Positions 1 through 13,779 are shown, numbered from the stretch's first letter. The stretch is 64,000 bases of DNA from Symsagittifera roscoffensis (GCF_963678635.1 NC_087069.1:52276938-52340937); one strand, 5' to 3'. The notes: generated by a model from the sequence alone, not told the origin. Made by a program: numbers and translations.

Positions 1-3000
1 AATACCTTTTGACACTTCCTGAAAACTACAGCCGAATCTGATATCAAGGGTTTATTTAAGAAAAAATGTTGTGGGAATGAGCGCTGTACAAGCGGATACG
101 CCTCAAATTTTGTACGAAAAAGTTATACTTTTTCAATTTCTTTTTTTTTACTTGTAAAAACAACTATGGTTTTGAGTGAAGCGCATTTTTTGAATTAGTT
201 TATGTCATCCCGTATCAGTACAATGTAATCAAAGTTTATCAAGGAGGCATCGCAATCTTTAGCTGAGACCCTAGTTATATTTTACTCAATTAACTAGGTT
301 AGCCCGTTTTTAGTTCAATTCAAATTAATTTGGTCATTAAGTGGTGAATTTGTTCGCCAAATACGAAAATGAAAGCAATGCGTAAAATGTGATTGATTTT
401 TATATTTGAAGTGACATTTGCTTTACAGAATTCCCACCTGAAGAAAGCAGTTACTCTTCAACCATGTTTTAGCAAATGGGTCAATTTTTCAAGAAACTAT
501 TCTTGAAACTGTTTCTGGCCAAGAATTTTTTCTCTGCAACTCAAAAAATAAGCATATTCACCTCCTGCATCCTTGGGTTCTTTGTTTCATTATCAACTCT
601 CTGTTGGTTATGTTTTCTTTTCTAATGAGCTGTCGAAACTTTCTTAATTAGACTGCGGACTAAACAAAATCAGTAAAATTGCAAACAAAAAAGTACGAAC
701 TGAGTCAAAAAAAGAAAAATTGTCGCCGAACAATTAAAAAAGAAAAGGCTGTTGAATCCTTTACAAAAACTGAAAAAAGTAAAACAAAAGTATTACAAAC
801 TTTTTCTTTGATAGTTTGGAAAAAAGTTTGATAATAGTTTTTGGTTTTCGTACAAATTGTACGTTAACTAACTGCCAAATGCGATAACTAGACTTTTGAG
901 GCAAAATAATCTAAAAACAAAAAAGGACAATTTTAAATTTTATTTTCAAATCTTACTATGGCAGCTCAAAAGCAATTGAAAAATATGAAAAAAAAACAAA
1001 TCATTCAAAAGAACAGATCTGAGGTGACATAAGAGGCCTGTTATCAATTAAAGTAGAAAACAGCGTGTATATGGATATACTATTGTATTTCTCCTTCGCA
1101 ATTCGAAAAAAAAGGGAAAAAAATGTCTTCAAAATAAAAAAATATACAAAGTCAGCGTCTATGTAAGAATTAATAGTTAGGTTTTCACTTGCAACAACTG
1201 TTGAGACCTATTTTTAAAATCAAATAAGGAACTTTTTTTGATAAAACCGCAATTTTTCACTTTTCCATAGTGAGAAGTACGCAAATGGTTTCAACTCTGG
1301 ATAGTGAGAAGTATCCGGATTTGTATACTCTTTTTGCAGGATACGTTTTTCATGAGCTTTGTATTCTTTTCCTAAATGCCGAAAGTCAAGATTATTTTTA
1401 TTCTACAATTATTTGCTTGACCAATTGTACCCGCACAAATAACTTATCCAAAATTATCGATTATAATAGATTGTGTTGGCGAAGTTTTAACCCATATATT
1501 CCGTTTTCATTACCTAACTAACAAATGTGATTGAAAAGGAATTATACAGAACTATGATCGATTCTCGTCAATATTTGAATGCATCATGATCCCTTATTAC
1601 ACAAACAAATCGCAAACACTAGTGTTTAATTTGAAAGTGCTCTTTTATTGCATTATGTGCATATGATCAAATACCAGCTATAGAGTAAAGCCAATGCTAG
1701 GGTTATTAACTCAGACTATTATATTACAAGTTGCACTTTAGTTTCAATGTATCATCGATTTGTAGCGTGATTAGGGAAAGTGACCCGCAAAAAAATATTA
1801 GGGTTCGAACTTTGGCAGAGTTGGAGGTTTTTTAATAAAATTTTCCGTATACTAGTTAGAATGAGTCATCTCTATAAAATGAGTAATGTTAGTTGGTATA
1901 TGTTTTTTTTTTTCAAATTGACTGGTTTGGCTAATGCGTCAAAATTCGCTTGCGTCACAAGCATTTATGTATACTCAAAGTTGTACTCATTCAGTTACTC
2001 CCAGTAGCAACTTCGCTACTGTATAATAGATTAAAATCCTTTTCTGGTTTTGATATAACCCCTTATTTTGTGTTCATTAAATTCATGAACATTGGACAGT
2101 TTTTGCAATTGTGAAAATTAAAAAAAAATTTGCAACGTTCTGCAAAACTAGAACCCTAAAGAACATGATAACCCCTGTGTACAACCCCTACACCTCTAAA
2201 TTCGGTATCACCCTTCCTCAACCCCTTCTCGCCCTAACCATTTTGACAAACCCCCTCACGCACACACCCTTACACCTCCTCTACCCCCCCTTCTGTTAAC
2301 TGGGGCGGGGGATGAAAAACTTTAGGCGTAAGGTTCAATAACCAAAACTCCTCCTCTCGGGGGAATGTTTTAAGAGGCAGCTAAACATAAGATAAGAGGT
2401 CAGAGAGGGAAGTATCAAAAGGTCAGTAAAACTTGAGATACTGAAAAATTATATAAGAAAAAGCTTTACAGGAAAGAAAACGAAAACAATTTTTTAGCAA
2501 AAGTAAGTCTAAGTTCTGCAATTTTCTTATATAACGTGTGTTAATCCAAAAATATCTGTAAATTCCTTAAAAGACTGCACTCTCATAGCCAATTTAAATA
2601 AAAATCTTCAAACACCATTAAAATCGATTGAAATGGATTTGTTTGATATGACAAAAAAGAAGATTATAAAACTTTTTTAACCGATAGCAACCAATTGTTT
2701 TTGATTTTTGCGGAGACTGACTACAAAAATCTGACATAATGGTTTTTTATTCTTGAAAACTGCAGTACAGGTATACTTAAACCAAATTATACCCAACTTA
2801 AATAATTCGCCGGCAAATTTTCGTCCCTATGGTAGTCTTGGTTGTTCTTTCTTAGATAAGCAACAAAAATTGAGCAAAAGGCTTTCAGTGAAGTCAAAAA
2901 TAGGGTTTGATGCTTCCATGACAAGTCATAATATCATATCGTGTACTTATTTTTTTATGATGCTAAAGCAAATTTCAATTTTTCCAAAAAAAAAACACAA

Positions 3001-3329
3001 TTCTAAGCCACTGATTTTGAAGATTTAAGTCGATAATTGTAGTTTAGACTCCTATATAGGTCGCGATATTCACTTTTTCGTTTTTTTTTCATCAGGACCT
3101 TAAAGATTGTTTAGGCTCAAACTTCCCTGTTTTGCGGTCTGTTTTTGATTTTTTTCTAGTTAGGTTTTTTTCTTTTGTTAGAAGTAAGGCCAAGTCTACT
3201 ATCAAACACTGATGCCTGCTTCACTGCTCAAAAATTGATTTAGATAAGGACAAAAATGAAACCGTTTAGCCACTTTAAATTTCTTATTCTATTATTCTGT
3301 AACTCTAAATATTCATATTTTTATTGCAG
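1..3329. other. Host DNA without recognisable gene
   Basis: AT-rich sequence with many A and T runs. I see no open frame with convincing composition, no splice-paired exon and no recognisable repeat apart from the C-rich block listed separately. The few open frames here are short and low in complexity. The stretch directly upstream of 3330 ends in a good splice acceptor, so part of it is probably intron of the host gene below. Confidence 0.6.
2145..2320. repeat. C-rich low-complexity block
   Basis: A strand-asymmetric stretch rich in ACCCC, CACACACC and TACCCCCC, ending in a short run with GGGGCGGGGG. It stands out against AT-rich surroundings. No tandem unit is clear. Confidence 0.6.
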
Positions 3330-3515
3330 ATAAACCTACCCAACGACCAGCTAGAGGAAAGTCTGAATTCGACCGGGAGCAAACTGGTTGGAGTGTGTCA
3401 TATTTGGGGGGACCCCACACACGATCCCAGCGTGAAGGCACATATTTTGACCACTGAGGACAGAAAGAAAGGGGGCAAAAACAAGACTTATCCATTCTAC
3501 TTACCAGCCAAAACG
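3330..3515 (+). CDS. Host gene exon, RA/ubiquitin-fold-like protein (partial)
   Basis: Probable internal exon of 186 nt. It follows a strong acceptor (TTTTTATTGCAG, ending at 3329), is open in phase 0 for 62 codons, and is clearly more GC-rich than its flanks. It ends near 3515 before a weak GT donor (GTCGGT). The reading frame includes KNKTYPFYLPAKT. That end, placed before the next exon, has the beta-strand-then-helix look of a Ras-association or FERM F1 ubiquitin-like fold. This is inference from pattern only. The donor is weak and the frame stays open to 3647, so the 3' edge is uncertain. No upstream exon was found in the window. Confidence 0.45.
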
Positions 3516-4334
3516 GTCGGTCATTTAAATGAAAAACTGAATTTGAAAAACCGTTCCAATGTTACTCGGAAATCAAACAAAGCCCTGTCAAAGCGGGCAA
3601 AATATAAGACTCGTATTTCACAAACAAGCGGCACAAAAAATGTTTGAAATTGGACAAAAAAATCTTGACTAAAAGGTCTAGAAGAGTTCACGAGCTTCAA
3701 TAAAATGTTCATCAAAGCTTCAGCAGACTCTGAAATAATTTCAAAAGGCGGCTTCTAAGCCAAATAAATATGAAATATTTGTAAAGTTAGTATGGATTCA
3801 GGAACGGATCTAGGATTTTCTCAGGGGATGGGGGGGGGGGGGCGGATTTTCAAAAAATTTTCGAAATTTTGTCGTCTTTTTTTTGGTCAACCAAATTGGT
3901 TTTCCGAGCGTCCCAAAGCCCCAAAAAGTCCCCCTTTGGGTCGGCAGTGGGTCGAATCCCTAATGGACGGATTTTTGATTTGGATTTTTTGTAGTTGTCA
4001 AAAATGTTTTTTTTTCGAGATCAGCTAAGTTCAAGTTATGCTTTAAAATGAAAAATGAAAGTTATGCGTGCGCGGTTTTTTTTCTACAAAAATGTTTCAA
4101 AACAAAACTGAATTCAAAAAAATGAAAATATACAAATTTTACAGAAAAAAAAACAAGCCAGCAATTTTTGAAATCTTGTGCAATGAACAGTTTATAGAAA
4201 CTGTAAACGTCGGTTTTTGAAGCCGAATGCTTTGATGGTTTCTTCTACATCAAGGTTTTTCTTTTTTTTATGGATATACAAAAGAGCCAGCGATGATAGC
4301 TGGTCTTCCCGCATCGTTGATTCAAGTATGTTTT

Positions 4335-4620
4335 AAGAAGCACTTCGGGGAGCGGCGGTGAAGTGGTTACGTCTCGGCCTCTCAATCGAAAGGTCGGATG
4401 TTCGAGGCCCACCATGATCCGTGCTCGTTGCTTGAGGGTGAAGCAATATTACCAAGTCCAGTAAAATAACCAAAAAAAATTGCGTGTCTTTCTTAAGCAG
4501 GGGCACAACAGCGGTTGGCCGTGATGAGCTGTACAACTCGTATGTTGGTCCTTTCCCCCGTGGATAAATGGTCTTAACCTTGAAGCTTCATCACAGAAAA
4601 AAATCGTTCGGCCGTGCAGA
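4335..4620 (+). repeat. tRNA-derived SINE-like element
   Basis: The head looks like a tRNA gene: an A-box-like AGTGGTTACG near 4364 and a B-box-like GTTCGAGGCCC near 4400, at tRNA spacing. A more GC-rich body of about 200 bp follows, with a short A-run. It sits in the probable intron between the two host exons. The tRNA head plus unrelated tail is the SINE layout. Ends and target duplications are not certain. Confidence 0.5.
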
Positions 4621-4963
4621 CAGTGACCGGCAAGCTGGCAAAAATTTAATTATTCATATTAATTTGGCTCTTTTTCTCCCCCCCCCCACCTGCTATTTTT
4701 ACTAGTAAAGTTACTGTTCTCATTGTCCGATCATTATGAAAATTGACATGCGGACTAATTAGGATGTGCCAAACACATTTGGTCTTCATAATTAACCTTG
4801 TAAAACCACTCGTTACACCATAAACTTGATGGTCGTGGGAGGTGGGGGGGGGAAGAGTCATTAATTTTTTATAATTATCATAATACTTTTAATAATAAAT
4901 TATAAGACTTTGACTTATACTTTTACTTATACTAATAAGTTCTAATTTGTTTGTTAATGACAG

Positions 4964-5090
4964 GGCGACACTTGTGGCGATCTTGTGCAGAGAGTGTTAG
5001 ACCATCTAGGCGTGACCAACCCAGTTAACACAGGCGTGCAGATCTTCTTCATCGACCTGAGAATGAACGTGTGCGAAACGATTTCTACCG
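4964..5090 (+). CDS. Host gene exon, RA/ubiquitin-fold-like protein (partial)
   Basis: Clear exon of 127 nt with an acceptor (GTTAATGACAG, ending 4963), a good donor (ACCG|GTAAAT after 5090), open phase and a GC content well above its flanks. It reads GDTCGDLVQRVLDHLG, then about 25 more residues ending in a hydrophobic strand and NVCETIST. The segment looks like the helix and following strands of a small ubiquitin-like fold (RA or FERM F1). Phase 0 matches the exon at 3330-3515, so the two probably belong to one gene with an intron of about 1.45 kb. I do not recognise the gene. The continuation runs into repeats and the assembly gap. Confidence 0.65.
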
Positions 5091-5458
5091 GTAAATGAAA
5101 TAGATTTATTAAAAATTAGTACTTAAAATTATTTTTTCTTCAATCAGGTCAAGTGGAATTTTCATCCAACTTTTGAATGGATATTCAAACAAAACACTAA
5201 AATTTAAACAGGCACTTGAAAAACAACGCCAATAATTTTTATTTTTAGGAATTTTTCAGGAAATTATTGTCGAACAAAAAAGCGTGTCAAATTCAGCGTT
5301 CGCTTAATTTTATTTTTGAATGTTAATCGCTGGCCCTGAAAAATAGCATAGAGTGAACTAAATCAAAAGTTGTAAAACAGTGTCAACACAGCCAAATAAA
5401 TTTCAGCTCCTTGTATATCTGCATAAGGGGAATGATAAAAGTTCAAATTTGTTTCAGA

Positions 5459-5658
5459 NNNNNNNNNNNNNNNNNNNNNNNNNNNNNNNNNNNNNNNNNN
5501 NNNNNNNNNNNNNNNNNNNNNNNNNNNNNNNNNNNNNNNNNNNNNNNNNNNNNNNNNNNNNNNNNNNNNNNNNNNNNNNNNNNNNNNNNNNNNNNNNNNN
5601 NNNNNNNNNNNNNNNNNNNNNNNNNNNNNNNNNNNNNNNNNNNNNNNNNNNNNNNNNN
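5459..5658. other. Assembly gap (200 N)
   Basis: Exactly 200 unknown bases placed directly before a long GATA microsatellite, so the assembly probably failed inside this simple repeat. The true length is unknown. Confidence 0.98.
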
Positions 5659-6345
<687 letters not shown>

Positions 6346-6879
6346 CAGATAATTAAATATATAAATAATTATAGATTAATATGTTAAATATACAAAGTTG
6401 AATAGATGGACAGCGAGGTAGTTTTGTTTTGTTAGCTAGAGGTACTTTTTGTTTCCTGAAGTTTGAGGAAAAACACTTTATTTGATGGGAAAATTTTGCA
6501 AAAACAAAAAGATTTTAATTTTTTTTTGCTCAAATTGATTCTGATTTTTGGTTCTCAATTTCATTTTTCTGTTTATCAAGCTAATTCATTATACTATCAG
6601 AGGCACATCTCAACGTTTTTCTCTTTCAATCAACGTTTTAGGCCAAGGTCGACTTAGTTTGCTCGAAAAAGATTTAGAAATTCGAATCTGTAGATATTGA
6701 TAAATTGTGGTTTATACAACTTTCTCAGAGTGATTTTTTAAAACAAATTGGGATTAAAGCAAACAAAAACTGTCTGGAAAAACATTTAATATTGTTCGTT
6801 TAAATTTCATTACTTTTGTTTTTCCCAGTAAAAAAAAGTTGTTTAGATTTTTTAAACATATTTTCTAATATTCTTAAAT

Positions 6880-9050
6880 TGTGTGATAATTGACAAATTG
6901 TGTGATAATGGATATCAATTGTATCCTATTATTTGATTGAAGTTGATTCTTACTTTGTGTTCTTCCATTTTCATTCCGAAAATTATTTTTGAAATTTTTC
7001 TTTTTTTTTTTGAATATATTTAATCTCTCCTCTCAATAGGCTTAGCAGACATCACTCAGAAAGTAATCATTTTTTTTGGGAAAGTGAGAAAAAATTGTTT
7101 CGGAGACTTAGTGGATTGTTCTAAATCCTTAGGAGAAAAGAGGTGGATTCTATACTCATCGTCGAATTTTTGTCTCTGTTCGACCTGGTAAAGTAAACTT
7201 TTTTGAAGCTGTGTTGCTATTGGAGCCATAACGTGAGGAATGAACTAAGTTTTGGGTTCAACCGATAAGTAAATTACCATATTGAGTAGACATTGCATCT
7301 GGATACTAATTTCACATTTGAGATCCCAGACCTAATTTTTTGCCAATATTTTGTTTTCTAAAACATCTCTAGGTGAGCTGAATAAGATTATGTGTTTTTT
7401 TTTGTTTGTAGTTCTGCAACTCTTTCCAATTTTCTTCAATGTTGTGGAAAATTTCCAACGTAATCTTTCTTGCACAAAACTGAAAAGCACTAGAAACATA
7501 CCGAACCGTACAAGCCTATTTCTCTCTAGGCCCACTGTTAAATTTTAACAGAGGTTCGTCTATGTGTTTTGAAAGAAATATATCCCAAAAGACTTACAAG
7601 AACATGTGTTTCGTCCTTTCAGCTCCAACAAAACCCAATTGCGAACCCTTAAATCTTTTTAGTACGGATGGTTGTAACAACAAACTCCTGGCTTTACGTA
7701 CTGTTCCCGCCACACTTGACCTTCCTAAGGCACTTGATATGTTATGCCAAAAAATGCTAGTTCAAGTTATTAATTATACACCACTGCCAAGCTGTACAGC
7801 TCGTTGGCGGAGCGTTTATTTGTTATAGCAGATAAGCCACAACGTTTTTTACAACCAAGTATCCCCCAGACAGTTCTTCCTTGTGGAATTACTCAGCCTC
7901 TCTTTCGTCACTTTTTTTTTAAAAATATTTTAAAGTCCATGATGACTCTCCGCTAACCAAAACAGCTATCATCTTGCCTTATAGGCAGTTGATGACTGCA
8001 GCATCTTTTTGATTTTTTCACTTACGGTAAGCTACAACTTGAGTCTTGTAAAGGACCGTTTAGGTTGGTTTCGTTTTCCAGCAAAATAATTCGCAAAAAA
8101 ACCAATTTGTCCGTTTTGAAGAACGAGCTAATCCCACACTCATTACAATTCCCCAGCTTTTATGGGTTTGTTTTTACCCGACCCTATGCCTTGCAGCTCA
8201 CTGAAAGTGATCTTTCACAATGCTCTTCGCTGACAATAAACACTGACAGCGTTAGTATGTTTTAAGCGCTGATTTTTTCGTCGAGTGTTTATTCAGATTG
8301 TGCATTGCTTGCAGATTTGCTGCATTTTCACAAACTCAACTCTCTGAAATTGTTAATGATTTTAAACCAGCAATGGAAAAAAATGGAAAAATGGAAAAAA
8401 GAAATTTGAACCAGCTATTCAGAAATGATCTAACGCCTTTTGTCTAAAATTGAACAAAATTTTTTTCTTGTGACCACTTTGTAGCAAAATTTTCAGAATG
8501 TATTTTGTTTTTTGAATCTAAAACTTATCATTGAGCTAGTCGATTTCAATGAAAAATGCAACAGAAAACACATCGAAACAAAAACTTATGAAGCTCAGGT
8601 TTTCTGGTTGTTGAACGGGTTGTTTTTTTATTTCCTAACTGTTGAAAATGGAAAAATACTATAAAGACAAATCAAAATTGAGAACAGAAAGCAATCATAG
8701 GGACAAGTCCGATTTTTAATGGTTTCTCGTAGTTAACTAACTGGTACTCTATTCCAATTTAAAACCTTTTTATGGATTTTGTCATTATGCAATGAAACTG
8801 ATGTTGAGCAAACAATAAACTGTTGAGAAGTTTTGTACTTTGCATTATACCATCAGGTAATTAGCCCTATAAAAATTGAACCAGTTTTGGAATTAGAAAT
8901 GTTAAGGAAAGAGGAAAAGATTTTGTTGTCTATCAAATACCTCCTCAAAAACAGCAAAAATCAAAAAAATAAAACTAGAAAATTCGTTCTTACTAGTTAT
9001 CAAAGCTCATACTAAAACGTGACATTTTATTCATTGGCTGAACATATATC
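6880..9050. repeat. Diverged duplication, copy A
   Basis: Colinear with 10,120-12,910. Landmarks shared in order are GCTTAGCAGACA (7041), ACTCATCGTCG (7156), TCTCTAGGCCC (7522), ACCAAGTATCCC (7854), GCAGCTCACTG (8191) and the GCATTATACCATCA stretch (8842). Divergence and indels are high. No transposon gene or terminal repeat was seen, so I cannot say whether this is a segmental duplication or two copies of an old non-autonomous element. Confidence 0.6.
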
Positions 9051-10119
9051 GGTTTAACCTTTTTTCTACATTTTTTGTGGAAACAGCTTTATGCAATTGG
9101 GGAACAAATTTCTCACCACGATATTTGATAAAACGATATAAATTAGCTTTAAAGACGGAATTGCTTTTTCTACAACTGCTGCTTTTGTCTCACACATTTT
9201 TGAAAGACTTCAATATCTTTCTACTTGCTAAAATTTTGGAAAATTTTCCCATATTCTTTTCCTTCAGCGATCCGCAACCTCACAGATCTGCTTGCTTTTT
9301 CCATGAAATAGGTTTTCGAAGGATTGCAAATAATGTGTAACAGTTCCAGTTTTCATTGATCGAGCTCTGACATATCAAAAAATAATACCTACAGCCACTA
9401 ATATAAATTTGACACCCTTGTTTTACTTATTTGCCAACTTGTAAGCAACAGCCAAGCCCTTTAGTCAATTTTCACCCATTTGTTTCAAAAAGGCTTGCAG
9501 TCTTTGTATTTTTTTTCGGTGGATCATGTTTTGTAAACGAAGTTTCGGATTGAAACCTAGTTTAAAATTTTTATCCGGGCAAACAAATTGCTTTGCAAGT
9601 TCTTGATAGAACAGTAAACTGTTCTTCGTGTAGATTACAAAAGACTCAAACTTTTCAGATTAAGAAAAAGAAACCGTTTCATTTGTCTTTTTCTTGAACA
9701 TGTTTGTTAAGGACAATTTGTTGCATGTTGAGTTTTTTTCTTCAAAAAACTGAAATTTTCAGCAAAAACATCAATGTAATTTCTCTTGAGTGCAGAAACA
9801 TAGTCTACAATTGATGCCTTAGTTTCTCTTCCATCTATTAAAATGTTGTCTGAGGGGCTCACTTTTATTCTTGAAGAGCTCAAATCAAATCTGTTAAAAT
9901 TTTGTTATGACTTGATTTTCATCGTTCATATATGGCCGTGTAAAAAGAATCAAAATATTTCGTTACGGTTTTCTCTGTTTTTGGCTTTGGTTTCAACCTG
10001 ATAAAGTGTTTCTGCTATTGATAAAGTGAACGAGCTGGAGTACAAGTTGTTCAAATTGTAAAATTGGTTGTTGACAGGTTGTCTGATGATCAAAACCAGT
10101 TGTAGCCTTTTGTTTTATT

Positions 10120-12910
10120 TGAAAATGATTCTGACTTTGTGTAAAAACTGCTTTTGCGTTTTAAATCTAAAATTTCCCTCCGAAACTTTACTACGTCTTT
10201 TTTTGGGAGATCCTGCAGCACTCTTCCAATCAAGCTTAGCAGACACTCGCTCGGAAAAGGATTGAATTTTTTTTAGACCATTGAGAAAGAATTGTTTTTG
10301 AAGTCTAGGTAACATTTTTAGGGTCCAGGGAGAATAGAGATTTATAAAATACTCATCGTCCAAACACTTTATCTCTGCTTCAGCTGTTATGTATTAATTT
10401 GTTGGAACTGAACCACTATTAGAGCAATATCTAGGTCAATCAACTTCTTGGGGCATGTCATTAATTCGATGAAAAAAAAGTAGCTGATGGCGCATCTTGA
10501 TACCTTTCTTTCAATTGAGATCCTAGACCTAATGGTTTGCTCAATATTTTTTTTTCTAAAACACATCTCGGTTACTTGAATTAGATTATGTGTATTTTTT
10601 ATAGTTCAACTTCTCTTTTCAATTTTCTTTGATGATGTGGAAAACTTTTAACAAAATCCCCTTGCCCAAACCTTAAAAAGACAGATTGTACAGGTTTTTT
10701 GAATGAGATTATGTGTGTTTTTTATAGTTCAACTTATCTTTCCAATTTCCCTCGATGATGTGGAAAACTTCTAACGCAATCCCCTTGCCCAAACATAAAA
10801 AAGACGGATCGTCATAATTTTTCCGGATCGTACGGGCCTATTTCTCTACAGGCCCGCTGTTAAATCTTAATAGAGGCCCATGTAAGTGTTTTGAAAAAGA
10901 AACTTCACAAACAACACGTAAACCAAGTATCCCTCCAGAAAAAATACTTGGTTGTACATAACTCAGAAGCAAGTATCCCACCAACAAACTCTTCGCTGTG
11001 AAGTTACCCAGGTCTCTTTTGCATCAGTTTTGTTGATGTCCATGATGTTTCTCTGCTTAGCAAAAAATATCGTCTCGCCTTGATTCCCTCGAAAAAATAT
11101 CATCTCACTTTAACGCAGATGATTTGCAGCCTTCACCCAAAGACCCAAAGTTGAGGCAGTATCGCGCTCACTAATTGGTTATCTGCGCAAACTTTTAAAT
11201 TTTTCCCACCTAGCGTAAGCTAGCATCTGCGTCTTCTAACTGTATTTTTAAACAACGAGCTTCTCCCACTCATTAAAATTCCGTAGTATTTACGGTTTGT
11301 TTTACCCAACCATATGCCTAGCAGCTCACTGCAGGTGATCTGCTGAGAAGGCTCATCACAGGATAGTAGTTCTCAAACCGTTAGGTTGTTTCTCTTGACG
11401 TCAGTCCAAAAAATCCAAGTTTTACTTAACGAAGCCCTAATTTGCAACTCTTTAAATTATGCCTCCTCCGTCTGAACGCGCTGCCAGCAGAATTTCTATT
11501 ACTCACTTCCTGGTCAATTCGATTTCAATCCCACCTTAAATTCAAGACTCAACTCTTAAGAGCTCTTCTAGCCACCTGCACGTTGAAATCGAGATCTTGA
11601 ACGTTCTATAGAACAGTTCTTTAGAACGTTCTATAGAACAAACTTCTGACTTTGTAATCTCCATATAGCGTTCCTATGACTTAAATCACTTCTTATCACT
11701 CTTGATCTCCATCCCGAGAGCCAAGTCGGTTCATAGCAGAAACTCCTCCCTCAAAATCATTTGTACTGCACATCCATGCATTGCCTTGTCTGAACAGTCC
11801 TGCCCCAGAGCCACAAAATGTTAACTTTACCAACTTGTGTCTATTGTAGCCATACAATTCAAAAGCCCCAGATTTTCCTCCTTTTTTCTTTCGCAGTCCT
11901 GTGGTTAAGGACGATAGAAGTAGAGACATTTTAATCCCGGAGACGGTTGAGCAAACTTGCCCAGCATGGGCTAAAGAAATAAAGACAGCGCTCAAACAGT
12001 TTTCCAAAACTTAAATGTATTTGTAACAATTCGCACAAAGGTGATAGGGTAGCAAAAGTAGAAAAGCCGGGACATACTAGCTGATACGGTAAGCCTCATT
12101 GTCTAAAGACAGCATGCCTTTCAGCGTTTCCATGGAAGTTTTAGTATGAAATTCAAATCGAAGCTTATTTCGTTTTGATGTAGCCTTATCGTCATAAAGT
12201 CCTGATATTTTTAAGCATGTGTTTATTCAGACGGTGAATTGCTTGCATTTGCTGCGTTTTTACAAAAAGTATACAATACTCAACTCTCTAAAGCCGACTT
12301 TGATTTTTTCTGAAACTACAATTACAGAAGCCTGTTTTTTAAAAAGCAATTTAGAATTGTATACGACTTTCGTCTGAAATTGAATGTTTAATTTTACCTG
12401 TCCTTTAAAAAAAGTTCAGCAGATAACACATAGAACTAAAGCATTATGCGGTTCAGCTTTTCCCGTTAATATAGAGGTAGTTTTTTTATTTCATAACTGT
12501 TGAAAATAGACAAATACTAGAATAACCAATCAGAATCGAGAACGGAAAGGAAACATAGAAACAAGCACAGGCAATTAATTAATTAACTGTTTTTAATAGT
12601 TAACAAACTTTTACTGCTTTCGGAATCAAATTTTTTATGTTGTCATAATGCAGTGAAATCGATGGTCAGCGAGGAAAAAACTGTGAAAAGATTTGTTCTT
12701 CGTACTTTGCATCATATCATCAACCAATTAGCCATATTACACTTAGCACAAATTAGATAAAATGAAAGCTGAAAGAAAGTTGAAAAAATTCGTTTTCAAC
12801 CAGAGTCCCCCAGAAAAACACAGCACACGCCAACAAATGAATTTACAATATCAATTCTTACTAGTCATCATAGTTCAAATAAAAAGTGATATTTTATTCA
12901 TGAAAACGCG
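10120..12910. repeat. Diverged duplication, copy B
   Basis: Partner of 6,880-9,050, with the same landmarks in the same order: AAGCTTAGCAGACA (10,214), ACTCATCGTCC (10,350), CTACAGGCCCGC (10,846), ACCAAGTATCCC (10,922), GCAGCTCACTGC (11,321), TGCATCATATCATCA (12,708). It is longer because of extra sequence, including the palindrome cluster near 11,600 and a block at about 11,660-12,010 with no counterpart. A short stretch is also repeated inside it (10,560-10,650 and 10,700-10,790). Confidence 0.6.
11599..11639. repeat. Overlapping palindromes GAACGTTCTATAGAAC
   Basis: The 16-mer GAACGTTCTATAGAAC occurs twice, 25 bp apart. Each holds the perfect palindromes GAACGTTC and GTTCTATAGAAC, and the spacer holds another GAAC/GTTC pair. 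Alternating GAA and TTC triplets resemble heat-shock elements, but the spacing is irregular. Confidence 0.75.
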
Positions 12911-12984
12911 TAAATATCCGTGAAAAATAGGTCCTTGATATCCTTAAGAAGAAAAAATTCGTAGAGGAAGTGAGAAAATGTCCT

Positions 12985-13325
12985 CAGCGGGGCTGATGTT
13001 CTCGACTCATGATTTGACCGAAATGGTCGAATGATGTCCATTTTTGACTTTTTCAGTCGAACGATGTCCGTTTTTGACTTTGCTCGACTTTCTTCGACTA
13101 TACCGGAATATGTTCTTTTGTTTAACTTTGTTTGACTTTACCGCCTGGGTCTAGGTTTTATGATCAGACGGTCGCGAACAAATTTTGGTATTTCCAGGCT
13201 GCCGCGACCAAAATTGGATAGTTACAGAACGCCGCGACCGATATTTAGTCTTTCCAGACTTTGCGGACCGAGAAAATGTGTCCTCGACCGTGAACAACCA
13301 GCGCGACCGAAAGAAAGTATTGAAT
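12985..13325. repeat. CpG-rich short tandem repeats
   Basis: Two related repeat types lie side by side. From about 13,020 to 13,090, GTCGAAYGATGTCC followed by TTTTTGACTTT recurs at about 38 bp. From about 13,165 to 13,310, CGCGACCRAWATT and a CCAGACT-like segment recur at about 35-40 bp. The CpG density is unusual for this window. The open frames here only reflect the repeat. Confidence 0.6.
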
Positions 13326-13779
13326 TATTTTGGGTTTTTTGACAGGTATGAACAACAGAACATAACATTGTTCTTCTCTTCTTCTTTTTCTTTTTTTTGA
13401 ACGTTCCAAAATTTAAAAAATGTTTTAAGGTTATTGCCTCTGGAATTCAGGATCACTCAGACACAAAATTGTGCTCCTATCCAGTGCAGAAATTGATCTT
13501 GTTACGAAGTATGTGTTTTGCGTCGCCTCTGTCTTACTATAGGCTTGTAGTCTGAATGCATTTTTTTAGGTCGCGTTATAAATAAATGGCGCATTTTGAG
13601 TGGAGGTTGTTTGAGTTATAGCCATTTATTTGACATGAAATTTTTATAATTGCTAGCTCACAGTTACTAAAAAAAGAGGAGTTCTACATTCAAAGTTATA
13701 AATTATCACTATCAGAAATAACTAAACTAGTTTTTTCCAATTTATGAAATGAAGTAGCAACTAAATTTCTCACAGAGAA

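Noticed and set aside
3813-3845. Quadruplex-like G-run as a regulatory site
   Set aside because: A single G-run near GGATGGGG without a nearby gene start; probably low-complexity slippage.
7562-7828. 88-codon frame after an acceptor-like TCCTTTCAG
   Set aside because: The related duplication copy does not preserve the frame and nothing is recognisable in it.
11696-12007. 103-codon minus-strand frame with somewhat higher GC
   Set aside because: No domain, no convincing splice sites on that strand, and no counterpart in the paired duplication. Kept only as sequence specific to copy B.
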